A DNA stretch of 64,000 bases from Bacteroidota bacterium (GTDB lineage: Bacteria; Bacteroidota; Bacteroidia; SXHM01): contig CANKAM010000010.1 of NCBI GenBank assembly GCA_947479755.1, positions 28,209-92,208 of the forward strand, in the 5' to 3' direction. The position numbers and the translations under genes are program-made. Positions 1 to 8,022 of this stretch are shown here, piece by piece. The notes under the pieces were generated by a model. The model did not search any database, was not told the origin of the DNA, and worked only from the letters and a program-made list of their open reading frames with translations. The first letter of the stretch is position 1; each line of letters opens with the position of its first letter.

Positions 1-2756
1 GTAAAATTATCATCGTTGTAATAGCAGTGCTGCGGATTTTGCACAGTGCTAAGGGTAAGGTCGCCCAGGTTCCAGTCCCACTGCACAATGTTACCGCTGT
101 TGATGGTGCTCAGGTCGCGGAAATTAACGCACAGCGGCTGGCAACCCGCCAGCGTGTCTAACGAAAAATCAGGAACCGGCACAGGATAAATGGTAACCGT
201 TTGTGTCATTGAATCGCGGCAGCCATGCCCCGAAACCACCAGCAGCTCGGCATCCCAGTCGCCATCAGTAGGGTAAACATGGTTGGCATTTACAGCCGTT
301 TCGGGAAGCGTTCCATCGCCATACGTCCATTCCCAGATTACAATATTTTCAGGAAAACCAATGCTGCTTGTATTTTGAAACGAAGCGGGAAAGCCATCGC
401 ACACAGGCGCAACCGTAAACTGCGCCACCGGCAACTCATACACCGAAACAGGCACTGTAACCGAATCACGGCAACCCCCCACACTGGTAACCAATAGCTG
501 AATATCATATTGTCCGGTTGCTGCATATAAGTGCGTGGGGTCAATACTAAAATCAATGGCGGTATTATCGCCAAAATTCCACTCGTGCGTATTAATGCTG
601 CCCGTAGAAAGGTTTACAGGAACCGCATCCAGCAGATGACAAACGCTCTGCACCGTAAAGTCGGCTTCGGGCACAGGGAACATTTCAATCTGTCCTAAAG
701 CAGTATCAGCACAACTCAGGTTGCTGGAATACGCAATCAGCATCACATCATAAATACCCGCTGCCGGAAAATTGTGCAGGGGCGAGAAAGCACTGGAAGT
801 TGTGTTATCACTGAACGACCAGTACCATGCATCTAAAGTTCCCATAGTAGGGTCTAATGAAGTATTGGTGAAAATGGCCGAGGCATTGGCGCAGGTATCA
901 AAGGTGCTGAACTGCGCCACGGGCGCATCAAAAACATACACGGTGTTAGTAATGGTATCGTTGCAGCCATCGGGCGTAATGCCCACTAAGCGCACATCAA
1001 AGGTATCGGCAGTGGCATAAGTATAGCTTGGATTTTGCGTTGCGTCAAACGGACTGGCATCACCAAAATCCCATTCCCACTGGGCACCTCCAACGCTCTG
1101 ATTAATAAAATCAATCGGGTTAGGAAAACAAACATTGGCTGCAACAAAGTCCACTTCTACTGAAGGAAAAACATCAATCGTATCCTGAAACATGCTTGAA
1201 CACCCCATAATGGAATTGAATACTTCCAGCACAACAGGGTAGGAGTTGGGCAGCGAATAATAATGCGAGCCGTCCCAGTCCGAAGAACTGATGCCGTCAC
1301 CAAAATTCCACACGATTGTTCCTATGGTATCGTTGCTGCCATCCACCGAAGTGTTGGTGAAAATGGCTTCGGTATTTAAACACGTATTGGTGAACGTGAA
1401 GGATGCGGTAGGATAATCATATACATTCACCTGTTGAATAACGGTGTCAATACAACCGCTGTTGCTGGTGGCAATCATCATCACATCAAACGTTCCGGCA
1501 GTGGCGTAAATGTTGGAAGGGTTGTAGGCGGTGCTGGTATTAATAAGGTCGCCAAAATCCCATTGAAAATTACTAACCGTAGCAGGCGGATTGATAACTG
1601 TAGTGTTGTTGAAAAACGTAGTGTTATTCAAACACACATCGTTATTAAAGAACGAAGCAACAAGTCCCTGGTCATTCCAGATATCAATGTCAATGGTATC
1701 TAACAACGAACAGGCCCCCGAAATAATTTCATAAATCAGTTGCATCGATTCTATGGGTTCATTTTGTCCGTCATTAATTGGGTCAATAACTACGGTAATA
1801 CATTGTTGCCCTGCTGGAATGGTAACGGTGGAAGGGATGTTTACATAGTCCACACCGTTTACAGCAGTACCGCCAAACGTAAGGTTTACATCAAAAGGAG
1901 CGGCAGTACTGCCCTGCCTGCAAAAGTCAACCGAAATGGTTTTGCAGCCTTCAATAGGATTTACTCCGGTTTGTATGGCATCGGTAACAACGGCATTGTT
2001 AACCCCGCAGTCCATACTGTTTTCGGCAATAAATACGCCTGCATCAAAAATGCAATCGATAATATCGGCAACCGCAATTTTTATGTGATATTGTGAGCAG
2101 GGCAGCACATCAGCACTTGCCGTAAGCACATCGGTAAAGCCATCGTATTGAATACTTGCGCCACCGTTGTTGCCGTTATACAGTCCGCTGTTGTTGTTCT
2201 GGTTTATATTCTGAATGTTTACGGGTGTGTTACCGTTTACCACCGCAAGGTTTTGTGTGCCCGCAATGCCCGGACCGCTTATCATAATCACCATGCCATC
2301 AGCAAATTCACGGTTAATGTATTCGGGATATTCTTCAGACCCGAAGATGTAAGAGAAGGTTAAAGGTGTGCAGGTAGGCACAATGTCAAACTCCAGAATG
2401 CAGGCATCGTAACTGGTGCTGTTTCCCGAAATAGCTGAAACCGAAGGATCGCCCTGTGAGCTGTTGCAGCTTCCTGCTCCTGTATTGTTGTTGGGTCCGT
2501 TTGCCATGGCAGCATCACCGCTGGTAAGCAATATGCCGGTGGTCATGCCGATGTTGGTGGCTGTGCCGTCAAAATAAGCGTTGGCAATTTGTGGGCAGTT
2601 CATAATAACGTTGCTCACTACTATTCCGTCAGCAACTATTACATCAACAAGTTGGTCGGGGGTGTAGGTATTATCGGTTACTAATTGCGCAGAAGCACTA
2701 TATGAGAAGAGTAGAGCTAATAGTGTGAATTTTATCCGCTGCATTTTATTTTTCAT
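1..2756 (-). CDS. Giant secreted protein: choice-of-anchor L domain, Calx-beta-like domain and PKD repeats (3' end outside window)
   Basis: The frame is open on the minus strand from ATG at 2756-2754 to the left window edge, so the C-terminus is missing. The first ~25 residues form a signal peptide (second in-frame ATG at 2744). Residues ~25-250 carry the choice-of-anchor L hallmark FGSEEYPEY near residue 139. Residues ~260-355 resemble a Calx-beta module (GVDY, then an IPAGQQ segment and acidic turns). From ~370 on there are at least seven PKD repeats, with FGDL, FGDG, FGDA, FSDN, FGDN, YGDG and LGDL at about residues 400, 484, 563, 645, 725, 810 and 894. Proteins of this kind in Bacteroidota are cell-surface or secreted adhesin-like products of type IX secretion; the expected sorting domain would lie outside the window. 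It follows the 1051-residue PKD gene by only 34 bp, so the two are probably co-transcribed. Substrate and role are unknown. Confidence 0.9.
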   Translation of the reverse strand, partial: MKNKMQRIKFTLLALLFSYSASAQLVTDNTYTPDQLVDVIVADGIVVSNVIMNCPQIANAYFDGTATNIGMTTGILLTSGDAAMANGPNNNTGAGSCNSSQGDPSVSAISGNSTSYDACILEFDIVPTCTPLTFSYIFGSEEYPEYINREFADGMVIMISGPGIAGTQNLAVVNGNTPVNIQNINQNNNSGLYNGNNGGASIQYDGFTDVLTASADVLPCSQYHIKIAVADIIDCIFDAGVFIAENSMDCGVNNAVVTDAIQTGVNPIEGCKTISVDFCRQGSTAAPFDVNLTFGGTAVNGVDYVNIPSTVTIPAGQQCITVVIDPINDGQNEPIESMQLIYEIISGACSLLDTIDIDIWNDQGLVASFFNNDVCLNNTTFFNNTTVINPPATVSNFQWDFGDLINTSTAYNPSNIYATAGTFDVMMIATSNSGCIDTVIQQVNVYDYPTASFTFTNTCLNTEAIFTNTSVDGSNDTIGTIVWNFGDGISSSDWDGSHYYSLPNSYPVVLEVFNSIMGCSSMFQDTIDVFPSVEVDFVAANVCFPNPIDFINQSVGGAQWEWDFGDASPFDATQNPSYTYATADTFDVRLVGITPDGCNDTITNTVYVFDAPVAQFSTFDTCANASAIFTNTSLDPTMGTLDAWYWSFSDNTTSSAFSPLHNFPAAGIYDVMLIAYSSNLSCADTALGQIEMFPVPEADFTVQSVCHLLDAVPVNLSTGSINTHEWNFGDNTAIDFSIDPTHLYAATGQYDIQLLVTSVGGCRDSVTVPVSVYELPVAQFTVAPVCDGFPASFQNTSSIGFPENIVIWEWTYGDGTLPETAVNANHVYPTDGDWDAELLVVSGHGCRDSMTQTVTIYPVPVPDFSLDTLAGCQPLCVNFRDLSTINSGNIVQWDWNLGDLTLSTVQNPQHCYYNDDNF

Positions 2757-2782
2757 TCTCTGCGCCTCCGCGTCTCTGCGGT
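2757..2782 (-). repeat. GCAGAGACGC-type short repeat between the two PKD genes
   Basis: On the minus strand the gap between the two PKD genes reads CACCGCAGAGACGCGGAGGC followed by GCAGAG directly before the ATG. It is a purine-rich repeat with CAGAG / CGGAG units about 9-10 bp apart. It has the same style as the CACAAAG repeats near 6.6 and 7.0 kb. Function is unknown; it sits where a leader or ribosome-binding region would be. Confidence 0.5.
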
Positions 2783-2790
2783 GAAAAAAA

Positions 2791-5700
2791 CTATCGTAAC
2801 AACATCACGTAGCCGTAAAATTTACGCTCGGCTTTCACCAGATCAATAGCGGTAATGGTGTAAACGTAAATATCCTGTTTGGCTTTTTCTCCGTTACGTT
2901 GAATGGTGCCGTCCCAACCGCTTTCAATGTCTTCGGTGTAGTAAAGCAGTTCGCCCCAGCGGTCGTAAATGCGCATTTGCATAGCTGTTATTCCTATGCC
3001 GTTAATGGCAAAGCGGTCGTTTACACCATTGGCATTCGGGCTGAATGCATTGGGTATATAAATCACCACATCAGGATTAATAATTACTTCAGAGCGCATG
3101 GTGTCTGAGCAGCGGTAGTCGTTGTAAACAACCTGTGTTATGGTAAATAATCCCGTGTCTGTATAATTGTAAACCGGGTTCTGAAAATTGGAAGTGTTGT
3201 CCACCTGATTATCACCAAAGTTCCAGCTCCATTGTGTTGCCTCCTGTGATAAATCAGTAAACTCAACCTGCGGATAAATAACCGTTGTAACCTGTGGCGT
3301 GAAGGTGAAGCCTGCTTTCGGTATAGGGAAAACGGTAATGTAATTTTCTTTGCGAACAGTTGTTTCGCAGCCCTGATCAGAACTTACTCTCAGCATAACA
3401 TCAAATACAGCAGGTACAGTAGTTGAATAATTGATAAAGATATACGTTGGGTTTTGCTGCGAAGAAGAACCTACATCACCAAAAGTCCAGTCCCATTGAG
3501 TATTTAATCCGGTAAGTATTCCCGATAAATCTTGAAACTCCACAAGCAAAGGAGAACAACCTTCTTCGGGTTCACCAATAAAATCAACTACCGGGTTTGG
3601 GTGAACAACGATGGTTTGAACAATCGAGTCAACGCAGCCATCGCTTGAAACTACGGTGTGCACCACATTGTAATTTCCGGGGTTTGCATATTGGTGTGTA
3701 GTAGATGTGTTGTTATCAAATGGCGTTGCATCAGCAAAATTCCATTGCCAGCCTATAATTGTTCCGGGCACAGGCGTGGTGGATAAATCTGTAAAGTCTG
3801 TAGTAGTGCCATGGCAAACATTGGCAGAATTGAAAGCCGCTTCAGGCTGAGAATAAATGGTAACAGTTTGGGTTAAAGAATCTATGCATCCGTAAATGGT
3901 GGTTGCCCCAAGTGTAACATCATAATTGCCAGGAGTAGAATACGAGTGGCTAATGTTCATGTTGAAATTATGTGCACTTCCGTCACCAAAATTCCAGTCC
4001 CAGTCAGTAATTTCTCCCTGCGAAAGATTAGTTAATTCCATTGCTACGTTAAGACACACATTGGAAAATGAAAAGTCAACCTGGGGTTGAGGATACACAT
4101 AAACAGAATCAATCAGCGTATCAGAACAAATCAGATTGTCAGACCAGGTAATAAGGCGTATGTAATACGTTCCGGCAGCGGCATAAACGTGCTGAGGTTC
4201 CCAGTCCGTAGTGTTCACAGGGCTTGCATCACCAAAATCCCATTCCCATTCGTTAATGGCAAACGGAGGTGAAATGGTACTTTGATTAGTGAAATTTACC
4301 ATTTTTCCTTCACATGCATTGTTGTAGCTGAACTGTGTTTGTGGTTGTGCAGTAACGGTAACAACTTGTGTTATGGAATCCACGCATCCGTCAGTGTTGG
4401 TAACTGTAAGCGTAGTATTATAATTTCCCGAAGCAATAAAAATATGCGATGGCGAATTGATGTAAAGCGGTATGGAATTATCACCAAAGTCCCATGTGGA
4501 ATTACTGATGGTGCCTAGCGAAGTGTTGGTGAAGTCTACCGGGTTTCCGTGACATACATCTGTGAATGTAAAATCTGCTGTTGGCAAGGGTGAAACCACA
4601 ATCGGTGCTGTAAAAGTATCGGTGCAGGCTAAGTTTTGCGAAAAGCAGATAAGTGATGCATTGTAATTACCGGCAGGGTAGCTGTGCTGTGCATCCCAGT
4701 TGGTGGTATTGGGTGGCGAACCATCACCAAAATCCCAACTCCATGCGCCAATGGTATTAGGGAAAAGCGTTCCGTTGGCAAAATTCACAGGAAATGATTC
4801 ACAAACAGGTGGTGCTGCAAAGTTGGCTACCGGATAAGGATTTATGTCTACAGGTTTTGTAATTGTTCCCTCGCAATTATTGGAAGTAACTGTTGTTAGT
4901 GTTACGCTGTAAATTCCGCTGTTAACGTAGGTGTGTGTCGGATTTTGCAATACAGAAGTAGTACCATCACCAAAATTCCAATCCCACGAAACTACTGTTC
5001 CTATGTTTGAATTGGTGATATCCGTAAACTGAATTTGCTCTCCCGGACAAGCAATCGTATTTGTAAAGTCTGTGTTAATGGCGGTAGCAGCAATGTTTGC
5101 CGAAACTGTAACCTGGCAACCTGTAACAGCAGTCAAAAGACAGGAGTATGCCGCACCGTTTACTGGATTTGTAACCTGAATGCTTTGAGCAGTTGCTCCC
5201 GTATTCCACTGATAACTGAAGCCGCTTGGAGCAGTAAGTGTGGCAATGTTGCTGTTGGCAGGGCAATAATCTACTTCGAGTTCCAGCGGATTGCATTCTG
5301 CAACAATGTAGGCATACCCAAAGTGACCACCTAAAGCGCAGTCGCCTGTTGAAAATTCAATAGTAATGCTTTGCCCTATAAAAGCTGAAAGATCAATACC
5401 AACAGGTGTCCATGCGCGGTAGCGCACGCCACCACAATTTCGGAAACCCTGAATATTTGCAGCGGAGGTAACAGCATAATATCCGCATTGCTGACTGATT
5501 AATTGTCCGTTTGAATTTAAAACCCTGATTTCAAAACGCGGCTGGTCAGCAACTGAATGCCCCGGATCTTCCAGCACCACGGCATATTGGTAAGTAAATA
5601 ATGCACTGGCTGTTGTTACGTTATACGTGTATAAAAGTCGTTCGGCCTCCCCGCCCACATTACTGTTTCCCAGACGAGCAGATGCAGCATACCCGGGGGC

Positions 5701-5946
5701 AACTAACGTAATATCATTGCAGGCAATTGGGTCCGTTCCGGCACCGGTCATTATGGTGTGCCTTCCGTTTACAATTCCTACAGTGGGTGTATTGATACCA
5801 CAGCAACTTCCTGTTCTGCCTACCCAATTTGAAAAATCGTTATTAGAGAAATCAGCATTAATACATTGAGAATAACAGATGTTTGTCAGACCTGAAAAAG
5901 TCAGAATTATTGAGGTTAATACAATGGATTTAACACAATTGAACAT
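2791..5946 (-). CDS. Secreted PKD-repeat protein with type IX secretion (type B) C-terminal sorting domain
   Basis: 1051 residues with a signal peptide (~1-26, ending near CYSQ). Residues ~27-220 form an N-terminal beta-rich domain and ~220-290 an Ig-like segment. Eight PKD repeats follow, with FGDG/FGDN/FGDA/FADA/FGDV cores near residues 320, 404, 487, 569, 650, 733, 819 and 907. The last ~90 residues start at IPNAFSPNANGVNDRF, continue with IYDRWGELL and GWDG, and end in YGYVMLLR. This is the gliding-motility-associated C-terminal domain used as a sorting signal by the type IX system. The product is therefore exported by Sec and then moved to the outside by T9SS. PKD arrays usually act as spacer or adhesive stalks; the ligand is unknown. 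It lies directly upstream of the second PKD protein, 34 bp apart, same strand. Confidence 0.93.
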   Translation of the reverse strand: MFNCVKSIVLTSIILTFSGLTNICYSQCINADFSNNDFSNWVGRTGSCCGINTPTVGIVNGRHTIMTGAGTDPIACNDITLVAPGYAASARLGNSNVGGEAERLLYTYNVTTASALFTYQYAVVLEDPGHSVADQPRFEIRVLNSNGQLISQQCGYYAVTSAANIQGFRNCGGVRYRAWTPVGIDLSAFIGQSITIEFSTGDCALGGHFGYAYIVAECNPLELEVDYCPANSNIATLTAPSGFSYQWNTGATAQSIQVTNPVNGAAYSCLLTAVTGCQVTVSANIAATAINTDFTNTIACPGEQIQFTDITNSNIGTVVSWDWNFGDGTTSVLQNPTHTYVNSGIYSVTLTTVTSNNCEGTITKPVDINPYPVANFAAPPVCESFPVNFANGTLFPNTIGAWSWDFGDGSPPNTTNWDAQHSYPAGNYNASLICFSQNLACTDTFTAPIVVSPLPTADFTFTDVCHGNPVDFTNTSLGTISNSTWDFGDNSIPLYINSPSHIFIASGNYNTTLTVTNTDGCVDSITQVVTVTAQPQTQFSYNNACEGKMVNFTNQSTISPPFAINEWEWDFGDASPVNTTDWEPQHVYAAAGTYYIRLITWSDNLICSDTLIDSVYVYPQPQVDFSFSNVCLNVAMELTNLSQGEITDWDWNFGDGSAHNFNMNISHSYSTPGNYDVTLGATTIYGCIDSLTQTVTIYSQPEAAFNSANVCHGTTTDFTDLSTTPVPGTIIGWQWNFADATPFDNNTSTTHQYANPGNYNVVHTVVSSDGCVDSIVQTIVVHPNPVVDFIGEPEEGCSPLLVEFQDLSGILTGLNTQWDWTFGDVGSSSQQNPTYIFINYSTTVPAVFDVMLRVSSDQGCETTVRKENYITVFPIPKAGFTFTPQVTTVIYPQVEFTDLSQEATQWSWNFGDNQVDNTSNFQNPVYNYTDTGLFTITQVVYNDYRCSDTMRSEVIINPDVVIYIPNAFSPNANGVNDRFAINGIGITAMQMRIYDRWGELLYYTEDIESGWDGTIQRNGEKAKQDIYVYTITAIDLVKAERKFYGYVMLLR

Positions 5947-6100
5947 ACGTTAAAACCAAAAGGAGTAAAAATTGCAACCCATTATCTTTAGAAAATGCCA
6001 AGCAAATATATTGATTTTCAATCGGGATGTCAAGTATTTATGATTTCTTTATCGAAATTTTAAGGTGTTTAACGAAAGTAAATTAACCAGAACAATTATT

Positions 6101-6133
6101 TTGATTTTTGTTTGGAATAAATTTCTACATTTG
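6101..6133 (+). promoter_or_regulatory. Bacteroidota-type promoter for rpmG-DUF4295
   Basis: TACATTTG at 6126-6133 matches the -7 consensus TAnnTTTG, and TTG at 6101-6103 lies at a fitting -33 distance. The motif is followed by CAGCCC, as at the rimO promoter (9766 onward). Transcription would start near 6140, about 23 nt before the rpmG ATG. Confidence 0.6.
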
Positions 6134-6162
6134 CAGCCCTTTAAATAAAAAAACAGAATAAA

Positions 6163-6345
6163 ATGGCTAAAAGAGGAAGCAGAATACAGGTAATTCTTGA
6201 GTGCACAGAGCATAAAGACAGCGGTAAACCGGGAACTTCTCGTTATATCACTACCAAAAACAAGAAAAATACAACCGAAAGAGTTGAGTTGAAAAAATAC
6301 AACCCAATTCTTAAGAAAATGACCGTTCACAAAGAGATTAAGTAA
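6163..6345 (+). CDS. rpmG: 50S ribosomal protein bL33
   Basis: 60 residues, the normal length, beginning [17 protein letters not shown] and ending MTVHKEIK, as in other Bacteroidota L33 proteins. It is the zinc-free (C-minus) form: only one Cys is present and there are no CxxC pairs. The conserved TTKNKKNT and ELKKYNP segments bind 23S rRNA near the E site. The gene starts 30 nt after a clear promoter and is followed after 29 nt by the DUF4295 gene. In many Bacteroidota rpmB precedes rpmG; here it does not, so rpmB must be elsewhere. Confidence 0.95.
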   Translation: MAKRGSRIQVILECTEHKDSGKPGTSRYITTKNKKNTTERVELKKYNPILKKMTVHKEIK

Positions 6346-6374
6346 GAAATTATAATCTTCTAAATTAAAATAAC

Positions 6375-6530
6375 ATGGCAAAGAAAACCGTAGCAACGCT
6401 GAAATCAGGAACCGGAAGAAGTTTTACCAAAGTGATTAAAATGATAAAATCACCTAAAACCGGTGCATACTCTTTCAAAACAGAAGTAGTTCACAACGAC
6501 CACGTGAAAGATTTTCTGAAAGAAAACTAA
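6375..6530 (+). CDS. DUF4295 small ribosome-associated family protein
   Basis: A 51-residue basic protein, MAKKTVATLK at the start and DFLKEN at the end. The family is known only from Bacteroidota, almost always directly after rpmG and before ftsY, and is annotated as DUF4295. The abundance of Lys and its fixed neighbourhood suggest a ribosomal or ribosome-linked role, which is inference. The gene ends just before a strong terminator, so rpmG and this gene form a short operon separate from ftsY. Confidence 0.88.
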   Translation: MAKKTVATLKSGTGRSFTKVIKMIKSPKTGAYSFKTEVVHNDHVKDFLKEN

Positions 6531-6549
6531 TCAACAGCATAATGAATAC

Positions 6550-6584
6550 AAAGCTTCTTTCTCCTCAGGAAGAAGCTTTTTTTG
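6550..6584 (+). terminator. Rho-independent terminator of rpmG-DUF4295
   Basis: AAAGCTTCTT at 6550-6559 pairs perfectly with AAGAAGCTTT at 6570-6579 around a 10-nt loop, followed by a run of T to 6583. Confidence 0.88.
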
Positions 6585-6593
6585 TTTACTGAA

Positions 6594-6637
6594 TTAACCA
6601 CAAAGATCACAAAGAAGGCACAAAGGTCGCAAAGAAA
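6594..6637. repeat. CACAAAG repeat, left copy
   Basis: TTAACCACAAAGATCACAAA continues with GAAGGCACAAAGGTCGCAAAG: four (C)ACAAAG/GCAAAG units about 9-11 bp apart. It directly precedes the ATG of the GxxExxY gene. An inverted relative lies at 7021-7063 just after that gene, so the gene sits between two inverted repeat copies. Confidence 0.7.
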
Positions 6638-6638
6638 A

Positions 6639-7019
6639 ATGACTGAAAATGAACTTGCAAATAAGGTACTTGGTTTAGCTATTGAGGTTCATCAAGCACT
6701 TGGTCCGGGATTGCTTGAAAGTGCTTATAAAGAAACCTTAGCCTACAAAATCAATAAATCAGGACTTTTTGTTGAAAAGGAAAAGCCTATGCCTCTCATC
6801 TTTGAGGAGGTAAAATTAGATTGTGGTTATCGCATGGACTTATTGGTTGAAAATAAATTAGTTGTAGAAATTAAGTCAGTTGATGCAATTAATGATGTTC
6901 ATCTTGCACAGGTATTGACCTACCTGAAACTCGGTGATTTTAAACTTGGTCTTTTACTAAATTTCAATGTTCCACTAATGAGGAGTGGTATAAAAAGAGT
7001 TATAAATGGAACATTATAA
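6639..7019 (+). CDS. GxxExxY family protein (PD-(D/E)xK-like, function unknown)
   Basis: 126 residues from the ATG at 6639; an upstream in-frame TTG at 6582 is rejected because it lies in the terminator and repeat. The naming motif is seen as GPGLLESAY near residues 22-30. RMDLLVENKLVVEIKSVD around residues 67-84 has the D...ExK pattern of PD-(D/E)xK nucleases, which this family is predicted to resemble. The C-terminus ends in the family-typical block LGLLLNFN ... IKRVING. Function is not established; a nuclease activity is inference from the fold motif. The gene is bracketed by inverted CACAAAG repeats, and such genes are often multicopy, which suggests a mobile or repeat-linked cassette inserted between DUF4295 and ftsY. 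Confidence 0.9.
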   Translation: MTENELANKVLGLAIEVHQALGPGLLESAYKETLAYKINKSGLFVEKEKPMPLIFEEVKLDCGYRMDLLVENKLVVEIKSVDAINDVHLAQVLTYLKLGDFKLGLLLNFNVPLMRSGIKRVINGTL

Positions 7020-7020
7020 A

Positions 7021-7063
7021 CTTTGTGGCCTTTGTGTAGATTTAACTTTGTGTCCTTTGTGGT
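7021..7063. repeat. CACAAAG repeat, right inverted copy
   Basis: CTTTGTGGCCTTTGTGTAGA and the following TTTAACTTTGTGTCCTTTGTGGT are the inverted form of the repeat at 6594-6637 (reverse complement reads ACCACAAAGGACACAAAG). It fills the gap between the GxxExxY stop codon and ftsY. Confidence 0.7.
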
Positions 7064-7071
7064 AAAAAAGC

Positions 7072-8022
7072 ATGAATATTTTCAGCATATTTTCTAAAGA
7101 CAAAAAAGAGAGCCTTGACAAAGGTTTGGAAAAAACACGCGAAAGTGTTTTCTCCAGACTTACCAAAGCTGTTGCTGGTAAATCAACAGTAGATGCTGAT
7201 GTGCTTGATAATCTGGAAGAAATCCTAATCAGCAGCGATGTGGGAGTTGAAACAACCCTGAAAATTATTGCCCTCATAGAAGAACGGGTTAAGAAGGATA
7301 AATACCTTGGTGCTTCAGAGCTAAACAGATTATTAAAAGAAGAAATTGCTTCGCTGCTTGCTGAAAACAACAGCGATGATGTAACTGAATTTACTATTCC
7401 TGCAGGCAAAAAGCCTTATGTTATTATGGTGGTTGGTGTAAATGGTGTAGGTAAAACTACCACCATCGGTAAACTTGCCAACCAGTTGAAAAAGTCAGGT
7501 AAAAATGTGATGTTAGGCGCTGCAGATACTTTCAGAGCCGCAGCAGTTGACCAATTGAAAATATGGGGAACAAGGGTTGGAGTTCCTGTCATTAATCAAG
7601 GCATGAATGCCGACCCCGCTTCGGTTGCTTTTGAAGCTGTTTCGGAAGCGGTGAAGCAAAATGCAGACGTGGTAATTATTGATACAGCAGGCAGGTTGCA
7701 CAATAAAGTGAACCTGATGAACGAACTTTCAAAGATTAAGCGTGTTATGCAAAAGGTAATTCCCGATGCGCCTCACGAGATTTTATTGGTGCTGGATGCT
7801 TCAACCGGACAAAATGCAATTGAACAGGCTAAACAATTTACATTGGCAACAGAAGTAAATGCACTTGCATTAACCAAATTAGACGGCACTGCTAAAGGCG
7901 GTGTAGTAATTGGTATTTCTGACCAGTTTAAAATCCCTGTAAAATATATTGGAGTAGGCGAGGGAATAGATCACCTGCAGGTGTTCAATAAAAACGAGTT
8001 TGTTGATAGTTTGTTTAAATAG
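7072..8022 (+). CDS. ftsY: Signal recognition particle receptor FtsY
   Basis: 316 residues: N domain (~1-100) and GTPase G domain (~115-316). Motifs in order: G1 GVNGVGKTTTIGKL (~122-135), G2 DTFRAAAVDQL, G3 DTAGR, G4 TKLDGTAKGG, and the closing GVGEGIDHL. It receives SRP-ribosome complexes at the membrane and hands them to SecYEG. The acidic A domain of proteobacterial FtsY is absent, as in other Bacteroidota. It overlaps the convergent TPR gene by 8 bp at the 3' end. rimO, its usual partner here, lies beyond that gene. Confidence 0.97.
   Translation: MNIFSIFSKDKKESLDKGLEKTRESVFSRLTKAVAGKSTVDADVLDNLEEILISSDVGVETTLKIIALIEERVKKDKYLGASELNRLLKEEIASLLAENNSDDVTEFTIPAGKKPYVIMVVGVNGVGKTTTIGKLANQLKKSGKNVMLGAADTFRAAAVDQLKIWGTRVGVPVINQGMNADPASVAFEAVSEAVKQNADVVIIDTAGRLHNKVNLMNELSKIKRVMQKVIPDAPHEILLVLDASTGQNAIEQAKQFTLATEVNALALTKLDGTAKGGVVIGISDQFKIPVKYIGVGEGIDHLQVFNKNEFVDSLFK

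Noticed and set aside
1..5946. CRISPR-like or DNA tandem array, from the regular spacing of similar segments
   Set aside because: The ~245-bp periodicity is the coding of PKD domains; repeats are diverged at DNA level and lie in open frames.
6582..6638. Longer N-terminus of the GxxExxY protein from TTG 6582
   Set aside because: It would translate the T run of the terminator and the CACAAAG repeat; the family start fits ATG 6639.
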